Translations under genes and position numbers: made by a program
Part shown: one piece after another, positions 15,931 to 24,961 of the stretch
Layout of the letters: each line of letters opens with the position of its first letter
Position numbering within the stretch: the stretch's first letter is position 1
The notes under the pieces: model-generated
What the model was told of the DNA's origin: nothing
The model's input: the letters and a program-made list of their open reading frames with translations, nothing else
Database searches by the model: none
From: Pelagibacteraceae bacterium
GTDB lineage: Bacteria; Pseudomonadota; Alphaproteobacteria; Pelagibacterales; Pelagibacteraceae
Direction: 5' to 3'
DNA length: 44,952 nucleotides
Assembly: GCA_011526385.1 (NCBI GenBank)
Contig: WTIW01000049.1
Coordinates: forward strand, 1-44,952

Positions 15931-16779
15931 ATGAATTTTATTAAAATCAATTCAAATGCAAAAGTAAATTTATCTCTTACTGTTTTAAAAAAATTAAAAT
16001 CAAAATTTCATAAAATCGAGAGCCTTATTAGCTTTTTAGATCTGTATGACGAGATTTTTTTAAAAAAAATAAAAAATAAAAATCATAAAATTCTTTTTTA
16101 TGGAAAATTTTCAAAAGGAATTAGTAATAATAATACTGTTTCAAAGTTGATAAAGATTTTAGATAAAAAAAAACTTATTAATAATGACAAGTACTTAATT
16201 AAAATAAAAAAAAACATACCTAATAGATCAGGCTTAGGTGGTGGATCAATGAATGCTGCAGCTGTTTTTAAATATTTTTTAAAAAAATATAATTTAAAAT
16301 TAAATAAAACAGAAATATTTAAAATTACCTCAAAAATTGGATCAGACACCATTATAGGTATGCATAAAAATTCAACTATTAAATTGGGTAATTCAAAAAT
16401 TAAATTCGCTAAAATTAAAAGATCTATGCATTTATTATTGATTAAACCTAGTTTTGGATGTTCGACAAAATCAATATATTCTAATGTTAAAACTTATTCT
16501 AAATCGCAAATCAATTTTAATAATAACAAATTTTTATCAAATAAATATTTATTTAATTTATCAAACGATCTTGAAAAACCAGCTTTTAAAAAATATCCAA
16601 AATTAAAAAAAATAAAATTATTTATGGAAAATTTAGATCAGATTTTATTTTCAAGGATGACGGGGTCAGGTTCAACAATCATTGGATATTTTAAATCAAA
16701 AAAAGACTGTCAAAATGCACAAAAAATATTGAAAAAAAAATATAAAAACTATTGGTGTATTTTATCTAAAACTATATAA
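15931..16779 (+). CDS. ispE: 4-diphosphocytidyl-2-C-methyl-D-erythritol kinase
   Basis: GHMP kinase of the MEP isoprenoid pathway, which makes precursors for ubiquinone and for the carotenoids coded at the left of the window. The substrate Lys lies in N-A-K-V-N-L-S. The ATP loop P-N-R-S-G-L-G-G-G-S-M-N-A-A (about 91-104) is the GHMP motif. M-T-G-S-G-S-T near 245 is the C-terminal glycine motif. The start is the ATG at 15931, since the codon before it is TTG and the TPR stop is at 15927. The protein is very rich in Lys, Asn and Ile, and at 282 residues is normal in length. tRNA-Gln follows 33 bases on. Confidence 0.92.
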   Translation: MNFIKINSNAKVNLSLTVLKKLKSKFHKIESLISFLDLYDEIFLKKIKNKNHKILFYGKFSKGISNNNTVSKLIKILDKKKLINNDKYLIKIKKNIPNRSGLGGGSMNAAAVFKYFLKKYNLKLNKTEIFKITSKIGSDTIIGMHKNSTIKLGNSKIKFAKIKRSMHLLLIKPSFGCSTKSIYSNVKTYSKSQINFNNNKFLSNKYLFNLSNDLEKPAFKKYPKLKKIKLFMENLDQILFSRMTGSGSTIIGYFKSKKDCQNAQKILKKKYKNYWCILSKTI

Positions 16780-16780
16780 A
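16752..16780 (+). promoter_or_regulatory. possible promoter for tRNA-Gln inside the ispE 3' end
   Basis: TATAAA (16775-16780) overlaps the ispE stop and is followed by a G+C pair (GC at 16781-16782). TTGGTG (16752-16757) lies 17 bases upstream but matches the -35 consensus at only three positions. The predicted transcript would start about 26 bases before the tRNA. Weak evidence, with read-through from ispE as the alternative. Confidence 0.3.
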
Positions 16781-16812
16781 GCTTTTTTTTTGTGTTATAC
16801 GAAAATTAATTT

Positions 16813-16887
16813 TGGGGTGTAGCCAAGTGGTAAGGCAGCGGTTTTTGGTACCGCCATTCCTAGGTTCGAATCCTAGCACCCCAGCCA
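16813..16887 (+). tRNA. tRNA-Gln (anticodon TTG)
   Basis: A full cloverleaf can be folded. Acceptor TGGGGTG (16813-16819) pairs with CACCCCA (16877-16883). There is a 3-bp D stem, and anticodon stem GCGGT/ACCGC with loop TTTTGGT gives anticodon TTG at 16845-16847. T stem CTAGG/CCTAG has loop TTCGAAT. The discriminator is G, and CCA is encoded at 16885-16887. The CCA-adding enzyme gene starts only 3 bases after the CCA. Confidence 0.97.
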
Positions 16888-16890
16888 AAT

Positions 16891-18165
16891 ATGAATAATA
16901 TAATTTCAAAACTTTTTAATTTAACAAAAAAATTAAATCAAAAAGAACTTTCTTTTCAAAAAATAAAGAATTCGACAAAAATATTAAAAATTTTTCAATC
17001 TATTTCTAGTCATAATGAATGGAGTGAAGTTAGATATGTAGGTGGATGTGTTAGAAAAATTTTAAATAATGAAAATTACGACGACATTGATCTTGCAACA
17101 AATTTGGATCCGCAACAGATTAAAGAGTGCTTAAGTGCTAATAATATAAAATTTTTTGAGACTGGAATAAAACATGGAACTATTACGGCAACAATAGAAA
17201 AACAAAATTTTGAGATAACATCCCTTAGAAAAGATATAGCAACAGATGGAAGACATGCAGAAGTATTATTTACAAAAGATTGGAATGAAGATTCGAGTAG
17301 GAGAGATTTCACAATAAATTCAATATATGCTGATATTGATGGAAATATATTTGATCCAAACGATGGGGCAAATGATCTAAAAAATGGAATAGTAAGATTT
17401 ATAGGAAATCCAGAAAAAAGAATAAAAGAAGATTATTTAAGAATACTGAGATACTTAAGATTTTTTAGCACATATAGTTTGAAAGATCATCAGCCCGAGA
17501 TAAAAAAATCTATAATGCAAAATATAAGTGGAGTTGTTGGTTTATCTAAAGAAAGATTATTAGATGAATTTAAAAAAATTTTTAAATCAGGTGCATTATT
17601 TAAATTAAATAAAGATCATTTCTCAAATGATGTAATTTCTCTTGTATTTCCACAATTTATTAATTTAAATTTATTAACAAAATTGGATAAGAATAATCAA
17701 AAAACATTACTTGTTAAAAGTTTTGATTTCTTACTTGCTTTTTTGGTTATAGACGAAACGGACAACTCAGATTACTTTTTATATAAATTTAAAACTTCCA
17801 ACGAAACAAAAAAAAAAATAAATTTTTTAAAAAAATCTTTTTTAGAATCAGCTGAAAAAAATTACTTCTCTAAAAAAAATCTTGAAAAAATTTTTTATTT
17901 TAATGAAAAGTCAGATGTTTTAGATTTAATTGACTTTGAATTATTTAAATCAAAAAAAAATAAAAAAAAATTAATCGAACTTAAAAACTACTTTATCAAA
18001 ACTGAAAAACCTGTTTTTCCTGTAAAAGCTAAAAATATAATGGAAAAATTTGATCTTAAAGAGGGTAGGGAGTTGGGCCAAAAACTAAAATATTTAGAAG
18101 ATTTATGGGTTAATAACTCTTTTAATATTTCCGACAAAGAGATTGAAAAAACTTTTCAAGGCTAG
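16891..18165 (+). CDS. cca: CCA tRNA nucleotidyltransferase / poly(A) polymerase family
   Basis: Class II nucleotidyltransferase of 424 residues that adds or repairs the CCA end of tRNAs. The nucleotide-binding motif G-G-C-V-R is at about 50-54 and the catalytic D-I-D-L-A-T near 64-69. The motif [10 protein letters not shown] lies near 138-147 and [12 protein letters not shown] near 183-194. The C-terminal half is helical and Lys-rich. Its gene begins 3 bases after tRNA-Gln, with no room for a leader, so its mRNA 5' end may be made by tRNA 3' processing. The stop overlaps the greA stop on the other strand by 4 nt. Family assignment is firm; CCA rather than poly(A) activity is inferred. Confidence 0.88.
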   Translation: MNNIISKLFNLTKKLNQKELSFQKIKNSTKILKIFQSISSHNEWSEVRYVGGCVRKILNNENYDDIDLATNLDPQQIKECLSANNIKFFETGIKHGTITATIEKQNFEITSLRKDIATDGRHAEVLFTKDWNEDSSRRDFTINSIYADIDGNIFDPNDGANDLKNGIVRFIGNPEKRIKEDYLRILRYLRFFSTYSLKDHQPEIKKSIMQNISGVVGLSKERLLDEFKKIFKSGALFKLNKDHFSNDVISLVFPQFINLNLLTKLDKNNQKTLLVKSFDFLLAFLVIDETDNSDYFLYKFKTSNETKKKINFLKKSFLESAEKNYFSKKNLEKIFYFNEKSDVLDLIDFELFKSKKNKKKLIELKNYFIKTEKPVFPVKAKNIMEKFDLKEGRELGQKLKYLEDLWVNNSFNISDKEIEKTFQG

Positions 18166-18638
18166 ATGTATTTTACATCAATAATTTCAAAGTTTTTTAC
18201 TCCAGCAGGTGTGTTTACTTCAACAAGATCTCCTTTGTTTTTTCCTATTAAACCTTTTCCAATCGGTGACTTAAAATAAAGTAATTTTTGCTTTAAATCA
18301 GCCTCATCTTTTCCCACAATTTTATAATCAATTTTTTCATTTGTATCCAAATTCTGTAAATAAACTGTTGAACCAAATATCACTTTGCCATCATTTGAAA
18401 TTTTAGTTACATCTATAACGTTTGCTCTTGCAATAATGTCCTCAACCTCTTGAATACGACCTTCATTATGTGACTGCTGTTCTTTAGCAGCATGATATTC
18501 TGCATTTTCTTTTAAATCTCCATGTGATCTTGCTTCAGCTATAGCAGCTACTATTTCAGGTCTCTTCTTTTCTTTTAAAAATACTAATTCTTCTTTTAGT
18601 TTTTCTAATCCATTAATAGTTATAGGTTCTTTTTCCAT
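18162..18638 (-). CDS. greA: transcription elongation factor GreA
   Basis: Cytosolic factor that rescues backtracked RNA polymerase by stimulating cleavage of the 3' RNA end. At 158 residues it has the usual two domains. The N-terminal coiled coil carries [14 protein letters not shown] (about 40-53) with the acidic tip residues Asp and Glu that reach the active site. The C-terminal FKBP-like domain has [10 protein letters not shown] near 124-133. It starts one base after the hemF stop and is convergent with cca. It probably shares a transcript with trmL and hemF. Confidence 0.97.
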   Translation of the reverse strand: MEKEPITINGLEKLKEELVFLKEKKRPEIVAAIAEARSHGDLKENAEYHAAKEQQSHNEGRIQEVEDIIARANVIDVTKISNDGKVIFGSTVYLQNLDTNEKIDYKIVGKDEADLKQKLLYFKSPIGKGLIGKNKGDLVEVNTPAGVKNFEIIDVKYI

Positions 18639-18639
18639 T

Positions 18640-19467
18640 CTATTTCCACTTTGCTATTGGAGGAAGTGACATTAATATACCTTCTACGTTACCTCCGGTT
18701 TGTAATCCAAACTTTGTCCCTCTATCATATAGTAGATTAAACTCAACATATCTACCTCTCTTTAAATATTGAATTTCTTTATCTTTGGCATTCCACTTTT
18801 TATTTGATTTTTTTAAAATAATTTCTCTAAAGATATTTTTAAAGCATAAACCTACTTCTCTCACAAAGGAAAAATCTTTCTCCCAATTGTCTTTTTTATA
18901 ATCAAAAAATATACCACCGATACCTCTTGATTCTTTTCTATGAGGCAAATAAAAATATTCATCGCACCACTTTTTATACTTCTTGTAATAATTTTTATTA
19001 TGTTTATTGCACGAACTTTTCAATTCTGAATGAAACCATTTTTCTAATTTCTTATCCTTAAAGCAGGGCGTAACATCCATTCCTCCACCAAACCATCCAT
19101 GAGATGTATAGATATATCTTGTATTAAAATGCATTGCTGGCACATGTGGATTTTTCATATGCATAACTACAGAAACACCTGAGGCCCAAAAGTTTGGATT
19201 AGTATCTGTTCCAGGTATTCTTTTCCTAAATTCTTTTGAAAATTTACCGTGAACTTCAGAAAAATTTACTCCAACTTTTTCAAAAATTTTGCCATTTTCA
19301 AAAATTCTAAACTGGCCGCCACCTTCGTTTTTATTTTTTCCTCTTTTCCAATTAGTGATTTTAAATAAATTTTTTTTACCCTCTAACTCTTCTATATCCT
19401 GGCATAAAACTTCTTGAATCGTTTTAAACCAATTTCTTGCCAGTTTTTTTTTTATTTCTTTATCCAT
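18640..19467 (-). CDS. hemF: oxygen-dependent coproporphyrinogen III oxidase
   Basis: Cytosolic heme biosynthesis enzyme that converts coproporphyrinogen III to protoporphyrinogen IX using O2. The 275-residue protein carries the family signature [20 protein letters not shown], with H-F-N-T-R-Y after it. Further conserved blocks are [24 protein letters not shown] and [13 protein letters not shown]. The start overlaps trmL by 16 nt. Its use of O2 fits an aerobe, and the product serves the cytochromes of the petABC complex coded next door. Confidence 0.96.
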   Translation of the reverse strand: MDKEIKKKLARNWFKTIQEVLCQDIEELEGKKNLFKITNWKRGKNKNEGGGQFRIFENGKIFEKVGVNFSEVHGKFSKEFRKRIPGTDTNPNFWASGVSVVMHMKNPHVPAMHFNTRYIYTSHGWFGGGMDVTPCFKDKKLEKWFHSELKSSCNKHNKNYYKKYKKWCDEYFYLPHRKESRGIGGIFFDYKKDNWEKDFSFVREVGLCFKNIFREIILKKSNKKWNAKDKEIQYLKRGRYVEFNLLYDRGTKFGLQTGGNVEGILMSLPPIAKWK

Positions 19468-19940
19468 GTTGTTTGTCTTAAATTTTCTGCGAGTGTTATA
19501 GCAACTGAAGTCGCTAAATTTAATGATCTTTTTTCCTCTATCATTGGTATCTTAATTCTATCTGTTACTCTTTTATGAACAGTCTCTGGTACCCCAGCAC
19601 TCTCTCTGCCAAAAAGAAGAGTATCATCTTTTTCAAATTTAAATGATGTTAAATTTGTTTTAGCCTTTGTAGTCATAAGCACTATTCTTTCCCCTTTTTT
19701 TTGAGCAAAGAATTCGTCTGAACTTTTGTAAAAAGTTAAATATGTTTCATCTAGATAATCCATTACTACTCTTTTAAATCTTTTGTCACTAAACAGAAAA
19801 CCACATGGTTCAATTATTTCAAGCTGTGCACCTAAACAAGCACACGTTCTTATAATTGCTGCTGTATTTTGAGGTATATCTGGCTCATAGAGTGCTATTT
19901 TGGGTCTAGAATTCTGCTGTTTATGTGTCATTGTTACCAT
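19452..19940 (-). CDS. trmL: tRNA (cytidine/uridine-34 2'-O)-methyltransferase
   Basis: SPOUT-family methyltransferase of 162 residues that methylates the ribose of the wobble base in certain leucine tRNAs. The N-terminal A-L-Y-E-P-D-I-P-Q-N-T-A (about 16-27) is the TrmL signature. The knotted SAM site has L-L-F-G-R-E-S-A-G-V-P near 116-126, I-K-I-P-M near 137 and R-S-L-N-L-A-T-S-V-A near 144-153. An ATG three codons in, at 19931, is an equally possible start. First gene of trmL-hemF-greA, divergent from petA across 59 bases. Confidence 0.93.
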   Translation of the reverse strand: MVTMTHKQQNSRPKIALYEPDIPQNTAAIIRTCACLGAQLEIIEPCGFLFSDKRFKRVVMDYLDETYLTFYKSSDEFFAQKKGERIVLMTTKAKTNLTSFKFEKDDTLLFGRESAGVPETVHKRVTDRIKIPMIEEKRSLNLATSVAITLAENLRQTTWIKK

Positions 19941-19954
19941 AGAAAAATATCTTT

Positions 19955-19968
19955 TTTCTTATAAGAAA
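19955..19968. repeat. 14-bp perfect palindrome between trmL and petA
   Basis: TTTCTTATAAGAAA is its own reverse complement. It lies 32-45 bases before the petA start and 15-28 bases before the trmL start, just upstream of a -10-like TATATT (19972-19977) facing petA. A dimeric regulator could bind here. AT-rich chance symmetry is the alternative. Confidence 0.4.
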
Positions 19969-19999
19969 TCATATATTACCGAGTAATTAAATTAATAAG

Positions 20000-20521
20000 A
20001 TGTCAGATAATAACGATAAAAAAAAGACAGAAAGACGAGATTTTCTTTTTACAGCAACAGCAGCAGCGGGCGCAGTAGGTGTTGGAGCTGCTATTTGGCC
20101 AGTAGTTGACCAAATGAATCCTGATGCTTCAGTAAAAGCATTAGCAAGTACAGAGGTTGATATTAGCTCAGTTCAACCAGGGCAATCTTTAACTGTGTTA
20201 TGGAGAGGTAAACCAGTTTTTATTAAAAGAAGAACAGATGAAGAAATTCAAAAAGCAAGAGAAGTAAGTTTAAATGAGTTAAAAGATCCACAAAAAGATG
20301 AAGATAGAGTTCAAAAACCTGAGTGGTTAGTGATGTTAGGGGTTTGCACTCATCTTGGATGTGTTCCACTAACAGACAAAGGCGATTACAATGGCTGGTT
20401 TTGCCCATGTCATGGTTCACACTACGACACATCTGGAAGAATTAGAAAAGGACCTGCTCCTACAAACATGGAAGTTCCTAAATATGAATTTGTAAACGCT
20501 AATACAATTAAAATTGGATAA
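20000..20521 (+). CDS. petA: Rieske iron-sulfur subunit of cytochrome bc1
   Basis: Carries electrons from ubiquinol to cytochrome c1. At the N-terminus a twin-arginine type signal anchor, E-R-R-D-F-L-F (11-17), precedes a hydrophobic helix (about 18-37) that stays as the membrane anchor. The [2Fe-2S] ligands are Cys116 and His118 in C-T-H-L-G-C, and Cys135 and His138 in C-P-C-H-G-S-H. The extra cysteines 121 and 137 form the usual disulfide. The 173 residues are normal. First gene of petABC, 6 bases before petB. A palindrome and a -10-like box lie upstream. Confidence 0.98.
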   Translation: MSDNNDKKKTERRDFLFTATAAAGAVGVGAAIWPVVDQMNPDASVKALASTEVDISSVQPGQSLTVLWRGKPVFIKRRTDEEIQKAREVSLNELKDPQKDEDRVQKPEWLVMLGVCTHLGCVPLTDKGDYNGWFCPCHGSHYDTSGRIRKGPAPTNMEVPKYEFVNANTIKIG

Positions 20522-20527
20522 TTAAAA

Positions 20528-21790
20528 ATGAGTGATCACGAATACACACCTAGTTCAAAATTTGGAAAATGGTTTAATGATAGGCTGCCATTATTATCTT
20601 TAGCAAACCACCTCACAGATTATCCAACACCAAAAAATTTAAATTATTGGTGGACTTTTGGTGGAATACTTACTTTTTGCTTAATTACTCAAATCGTAAC
20701 AGGATTAGTTCTAGCAATGCATTACATTGCTCATGTTGATCACGCATTCAGCAGTGTTGAACACATTATGAGAGATGTAAATTATGGTTGGCTGTTAAGA
20801 TATGTTCATGCAAATGGAGCATCTATGTTTTTCTTAGCTGTTTATATTCATATCTTTAGAGCTTTGTTTTATGGATCTTATAAGGCTCCAAGAGAAATTA
20901 TATGGATAATTGGTATAATTATTTATCTATTAATGATGGCTGCAGCATTCATGGGCTATGTATTGCCATGGGGACAAATGAGTTTTTGGGGAGCAACAGT
21001 AATAACAAATTTATTTAGTGCAATTCCTCTTGTTGGAGAAAGTATAACTACTTGGTTGTGGGGAGGTTATTCAGTAGATAATCCAACCCTTACAAGATTT
21101 TTTACACTTCACTATTTAATTCCTTTTTTAATTTTAGGTTTAGTGGTTCTTCATATTTGGGCGTTGCATGTTCCAGGAAATAATAATCCTGTTGGAATAG
21201 ATATTAAAAAGCCTTCAAAGGATACAGTTCCATTCCATCCCTATATTGTAATAAAAGATGCTTTTGCCTTATTAATGTTTTTAATTCTTTTTGCGATGTT
21301 TGTATTTTATTCTCCAAATGTATTAGGACATGCGGATAATTATATTGAGGCAAATCCATTAGTTACACCTGCACACATTGTACCAGAATGGTATTTACTT
21401 CCTTTTTATGCAATCTTAAGATCTGTTCCAGATAAATTAATGGGCGTAATCGCAATGCTATCAGCAATATTAATTTTAGCTGCACTACCTTGGTTAGATA
21501 CATCTAAAGTAAGATCAGCAGTATTTAGACCTTTGTATAAGCAATTTTATTGGATATTGGTTTTAGATGTATTGGTGCTTGGGTACGTAGGTGCTATGCC
21601 GGCCGAGGGACTATATTTGTTAATTGCAAGAATAGGTACCGTATATTATTTTGCACATTTTTTAATAATTCTTCCAGTTCTTGGGTTAAAAGAAAAAACT
21701 CTTCCTTTACCATTAAGTATTTCTGAACCTATATTAGGTGGTTCTCCCAACTTAGCTGCCGCAAGAAATAAAGAAGAGAAAATAAACTAA
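20528..21790 (+). CDS. petB: cytochrome b subunit of the bc1 complex
   Basis: Integral membrane subunit with the quinol oxidation and reduction sites; 420 residues and about eight membrane helices. Heme ligand histidines are in A-M-H-Y-I-A-H, Y-V-H-A-N-G-A and the downstream H-Y-L-I-P-F and L-H-I-W-A-L-H blocks. The Qo-site P-E-W-Y motif is present in [11 protein letters not shown]. It is a full-length mitochondrial-like cytochrome b rather than the split b6/subunit IV form. Its stop is immediately followed by the petC start with no spacer. Sometimes named fbcB. Confidence 0.97.
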   Translation: MSDHEYTPSSKFGKWFNDRLPLLSLANHLTDYPTPKNLNYWWTFGGILTFCLITQIVTGLVLAMHYIAHVDHAFSSVEHIMRDVNYGWLLRYVHANGASMFFLAVYIHIFRALFYGSYKAPREIIWIIGIIIYLLMMAAAFMGYVLPWGQMSFWGATVITNLFSAIPLVGESITTWLWGGYSVDNPTLTRFFTLHYLIPFLILGLVVLHIWALHVPGNNNPVGIDIKKPSKDTVPFHPYIVIKDAFALLMFLILFAMFVFYSPNVLGHADNYIEANPLVTPAHIVPEWYLLPFYAILRSVPDKLMGVIAMLSAILILAALPWLDTSKVRSAVFRPLYKQFYWILVLDVLVLGYVGAMPAEGLYLLIARIGTVYYFAHFLIILPVLGLKEKTLPLPLSISEPILGGSPNLAAARNKEEKIN

Positions 21791-22567
21791 GTGAGAAATA
21801 TTTTTAAAATATCAACTTTTTTAATTTTATTAGTTTTTTCAAAAGCTTATGCAGCTGAAAATAATGCTAAATTATTAAAAACCGATTGGACATTTAAAGG
21901 GCTTTTTGGAAAATTTGATAGAGGTTCTTTGCAAAGAGGATATCAAGTCTATACAGAAGTTTGTGCATCATGCCACTCAATGAAGTATTTAACTTATAGA
22001 AATTTAGCAGAAAAGGGTGGTCCAGAATTTTCTGAGGCAGAGGCAAAAGCAATAGCTGCAAATTTTGAAGTTACAGATGGTCCAGATAGTACTGGAGAAA
22101 TGTTTACAAGACCAGCAAAGCTCTCAGACAAATTTGTTATGCCATATGCTAACGATGAAGAGGCAAAATCTGCAAATGGAGGAGCTTATCCTCCTGATAT
22201 GTCTGTTTTAGTTAAAGCAAGAAAAGGTGGTGCTGACTATATCTATTCACTTTTGCTTGGTTATGAAGATCCACCATCAGATGTAAAATTAGACGATGGT
22301 GTTTATTACAATAAATTTATGTATGGCAATAAAATTAAAATGCCAGCACCGTTATCTGATGATTTGATTGAATATTCAGATGGTACTAAGGCAACAAAAG
22401 AACAGATGTCAAAAGATGTTGTAAATTTCTTAATGTGGTCTGCAGAACCTCATTTAGAGCAAAGACATAAAACTGGTTTTAGAGTGATAGCTTATTTGAT
22501 TATTTTAACAGTGCTTGTTTATTTCAGTATGAAAAAGATTTGGTCACGTGTTGAATCTAAAGTTTAA
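21791..22567 (+). CDS. petC: cytochrome c1 subunit of the bc1 complex
   Basis: Accepts electrons from the Rieske protein and passes them to cytochrome c. The start codon is GTG, directly after the petB TAA. A signal peptide spans residues 1-21 (ending K-A-Y-A-A). The c-type heme site is Cys58-Ala-Ser-Cys61-His62. A probable Met axial ligand lies in K-M-P-A-P-L near 184-189. One C-terminal membrane helix (about 228-246, I-A-Y-L-I-I-L-T-V-L-V-Y) anchors it with the heme domain in the periplasm. The 3' end overlaps ychF on the other strand by 24 nt. Confidence 0.96.
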   Translation: MRNIFKISTFLILLVFSKAYAAENNAKLLKTDWTFKGLFGKFDRGSLQRGYQVYTEVCASCHSMKYLTYRNLAEKGGPEFSEAEAKAIAANFEVTDGPDSTGEMFTRPAKLSDKFVMPYANDEEAKSANGGAYPPDMSVLVKARKGGADYIYSLLLGYEDPPSDVKLDDGVYYNKFMYGNKIKMPAPLSDDLIEYSDGTKATKEQMSKDVVNFLMWSAEPHLEQRHKTGFRVIAYLIILTVLVYFSMKKIWSRVESKV

Positions 22568-23620
22568 AATATCTCCATCTTTAACAATATAATCTTTTCC
22601 CTCTAATCTCATTTTTCCATTTTCTTTAGATTTTACCCATCCTTCATTGCTCACAAAATCGTCATAAGAAACAGTTTCTGCTCTAATAAAACCTTTTTCA
22701 AAGTCTGTATGTATTTCTCCTGCTGCTTTTGGAGCGGTACAATTTGTGGTAATAGTCCAAGCCCTAGACTCCTCTGGACCAGATGTAAAAAAGGTTTCTA
22801 AAGATAATAAATTATAACCTTTTTTAATTAAATTATTTAAACCAGTTTCCTTTATATTTAACATCTCCATAAAATTTTTCTTCTCATTGTCATCACCCAG
22901 TTCATTAATTTGGTTTTCTATATCAGCAGAAATTATTAGAGTATTTTGATCACCAAACTTACTAATGAATTCATCTGTGTATTTATTTCCTTTTGCAATA
23001 CTTTCTTCATCCACATTGCATACATACAACTTAGGTTTTGTAGTTAGTAAACCACATTGCTTTATATCCTTCAGTTCAAATTCACTATTCAATAGTTCTA
23101 GATCTTTGTCTTCATTTATTAAATTCATAGCTTTTTCAAGAATTTCTATTTGAACTTCTTCTATGTTTTTTCTATTTTTTTTATCTATTCTTTTCTGAAT
23201 AGACTCTAAGTCTGCTAATTTCATTTCTGTTTCAATAATTTCAAGATCCCTAATTGGGTTTACATCTGGGTTTACATTCTGAATATCATCAGAATCAAAA
23301 CATCTAATCATATGTATAATTGCATCCACTTCTCTTATGTGTGATAAAAACTTATTTCCTAATCCTTCTCCTTTAGAGGCACCTTTAACTAAACCTGCTA
23401 TATCAACAAAAGAAATTGTAGTATGAATCTTTTTTTTTGAACTTGAAATATCTACCAACTTATCAAGTCTTTCATCAGGTACTGGTACTAAACCTATATT
23501 TGGGTCAATCGTACAAAAAGGGAAGTTTGCGGCTTGAGCCTTGCTTGAATTTGTGAGTGCATTAAATAAAGTTGATTTACCAACATTAGGCAAACCTACT
23601 ATTCCACACTTAAAACCCAT
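22544..23620 (-). CDS. ychF: redox-regulated ribosome-binding ATPase YchF (OLA1)
   Basis: Obg-like P-loop protein of 358 residues that prefers ATP to GTP and binds ribosomes, with a part in translation and stress. The P-loop G-L-P-N-V-G-K-S-T is at residues 8-16 and the switch region [14 protein letters not shown] near 73-86. The G4 motif reads N-V-D-E instead of the GTP-specific N-K-x-D, as expected for YchF. The C-terminal TGS domain ends with [11 protein letters not shown]. It lies 4 bases from pth, and the pth-ychF pair is common in bacteria. Confidence 0.97.
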   Translation of the reverse strand: MGFKCGIVGLPNVGKSTLFNALTNSSKAQAANFPFCTIDPNIGLVPVPDERLDKLVDISSSKKKIHTTISFVDIAGLVKGASKGEGLGNKFLSHIREVDAIIHMIRCFDSDDIQNVNPDVNPIRDLEIIETEMKLADLESIQKRIDKKNRKNIEEVQIEILEKAMNLINEDKDLELLNSEFELKDIKQCGLLTTKPKLYVCNVDEESIAKGNKYTDEFISKFGDQNTLIISADIENQINELGDDNEKKNFMEMLNIKETGLNNLIKKGYNLLSLETFFTSGPEESRAWTITTNCTAPKAAGEIHTDFEKGFIRAETVSYDDFVSNEGWVKSKENGKMRLEGKDYIVKDGDILNFRFNT

Positions 23621-23624
23621 TGAG

Positions 23625-24185
23625 CTAATTATTATTTACAGTGCTAGAAAATAAATCTAATTTTTTATCAATTAGAATAGATAAGGAGTCTATTATATTT
23701 GAAGTTATCTTTTCAAGATGCTCTTGCTCATCATCTGAAAAGTCATTAAGAACGTAGTCCGAAACTGATATTTTATTTTCTGGTTTACCAATACCAATTC
23801 TTACCCTTGAATAATCTTTTCCTATAAATTTGTCTATAGATGCTATCCCGTTGTGCCCAGCACTTGATCCACCAAATTTTGCTTTAATTTTTCCAAATTC
23901 AACATCCAAATCATCGTGAAAGACAATTACATCTTCAGCATCCATTTTGAAATATTCAAGCAATTCTCTAATGCATATCCCAGAATTATTCATAAATGTG
24001 AGAGGTTTAATTGCATAAATTTTTTTATCACCAATAGTGCCAGTGGTGAGTAAGCCTTTGAATTTGGGTTTTTGTTTAGAAAGACCAAACTTTTGATTTA
24101 TGGCATCAACAATTTTGAAACCAACATTGTGCCTATTATTATTTGAGTTTGGTGTAGGGTTACCTAGGCCGACTAGTAACAGCAT
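23625..24185 (-). CDS. pth: peptidyl-tRNA hydrolase
   Basis: Frees tRNA from peptidyl-tRNAs dropped by the ribosome, in the cytosol. The start L-L-V-G-L-G-N-P holds catalytic Asn (about 8), H-N-V-G-F holds the catalytic His (about 19-20), and F-H-D-D-L-D-V near 91-97 holds the conserved Asp. G-G-S-S-A-G-H-N-G (about 108-116) is the tRNA-contacting motif. The 186 residues are standard. It sits between rplY and ychF in the common prs-rplY-pth-ychF order, 35 bases after rplY. Confidence 0.97.
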   Translation of the reverse strand: MLLLVGLGNPTPNSNNNRHNVGFKIVDAINQKFGLSKQKPKFKGLLTTGTIGDKKIYAIKPLTFMNNSGICIRELLEYFKMDAEDVIVFHDDLDVEFGKIKAKFGGSSAGHNGIASIDKFIGKDYSRVRIGIGKPENKISVSDYVLNDFSDDEQEHLEKITSNIIDSLSILIDKKLDLFSSTVNNN

Positions 24186-24220
24186 AAAAAATTAGATTTG
24201 TTTAAATTCCACTATTAAGA

Positions 24221-24916
24221 TTATTTTTTCTCAGCAGCTGGTTTTGCTTCATCTTTAGCTTTGTCGTCTCCCTCTGCTGGCTTATCACCATCAGCAGCTT
24301 GAGCTTCGCCTGCTGCAGCCTCTTCAGTTGCTTCTGCAGGTTTCTCTGGTTCTTTAACGACTGTTGGAGCTGCAATTGTAGCAATTACAAAATCTCTACC
24401 TTGAATTGTTGGTGTTACATTTTCAGGTAATTTAATAAAAGAAATTTTTATACTTGCTCCGATCTCTAAACCACCAAGATCAACAACTAACTCAGTTGGA
24501 ATATTTTCTGTAGGACACTTAAGTTCAACTTTTCTTCTTACTATATTTAATACACCACCTCTTTTTAAACCAGGCGATGTTTCATGATTAATAAATCTTA
24601 CCGGAATTTCTAGAATTATTTTTGCACCTTTTACAATTCTTAAAAAATCTACATGAATAGGATCATCAGTAACTGTATCGAAAGTAATATCTCTTGGTAG
24701 AACCTTTTGCTCTTTTCCATCTAAGTTTAATGAGATTACATTTGATAGGAAATTTTCTTTGTGTATCAAGCTATTAACTTCTTTTTTTGAAAGTGAAATT
24801 TTTTCGTTAGGATTTTCTCCACCATAAATAATTCCAGGGACTTGTCCTTTTTCCCTTAAGAGATTAACTTGGCCTTTAGTTTCTGTAGTTCTTATTGTAG
24901 CTTGAATTGTACTCAT
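24221..24916 (-). CDS. rplY: 50S ribosomal protein L25, long CTC form
   Basis: Binds 5S rRNA. The 231-residue long form has an N-terminal L25 domain (about 1-93, with G-Q-V-P-G-I-I-Y-G-G near 26-35) and the beta-rich TL5/CTC domain (about 95-185). Residues about 188-231 form a low-complexity tail of Ala, Glu, Lys, Pro and Asp, which is typical of alphaproteobacterial L25 but is coded by locally GC-richer sequence than its neighbours. It is followed by pth and preceded by prs, suggesting an operon that supplies nucleotides and maintains translation. Confidence 0.95.
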   Translation of the reverse strand: MSTIQATIRTTETKGQVNLLREKGQVPGIIYGGENPNEKISLSKKEVNSLIHKENFLSNVISLNLDGKEQKVLPRDITFDTVTDDPIHVDFLRIVKGAKIILEIPVRFINHETSPGLKRGGVLNIVRRKVELKCPTENIPTELVVDLGGLEIGASIKISFIKLPENVTPTIQGRDFVIATIAAPTVVKEPEKPAEATEEAAAGEAQAADGDKPAEGDDKAKDEAKPAAEKK

Positions 24917-24961
24917 AAAAATGAGGGGTTTTAACTTATGAAATCTATATTTACAAGTAAA

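Noticed and set aside
16780-16795. AAAGCTTT followed by a T run after ispE as an intrinsic terminator
   Set aside because: The palindrome has no loop and cannot form a stable hairpin. The following tRNA is on the same strand.
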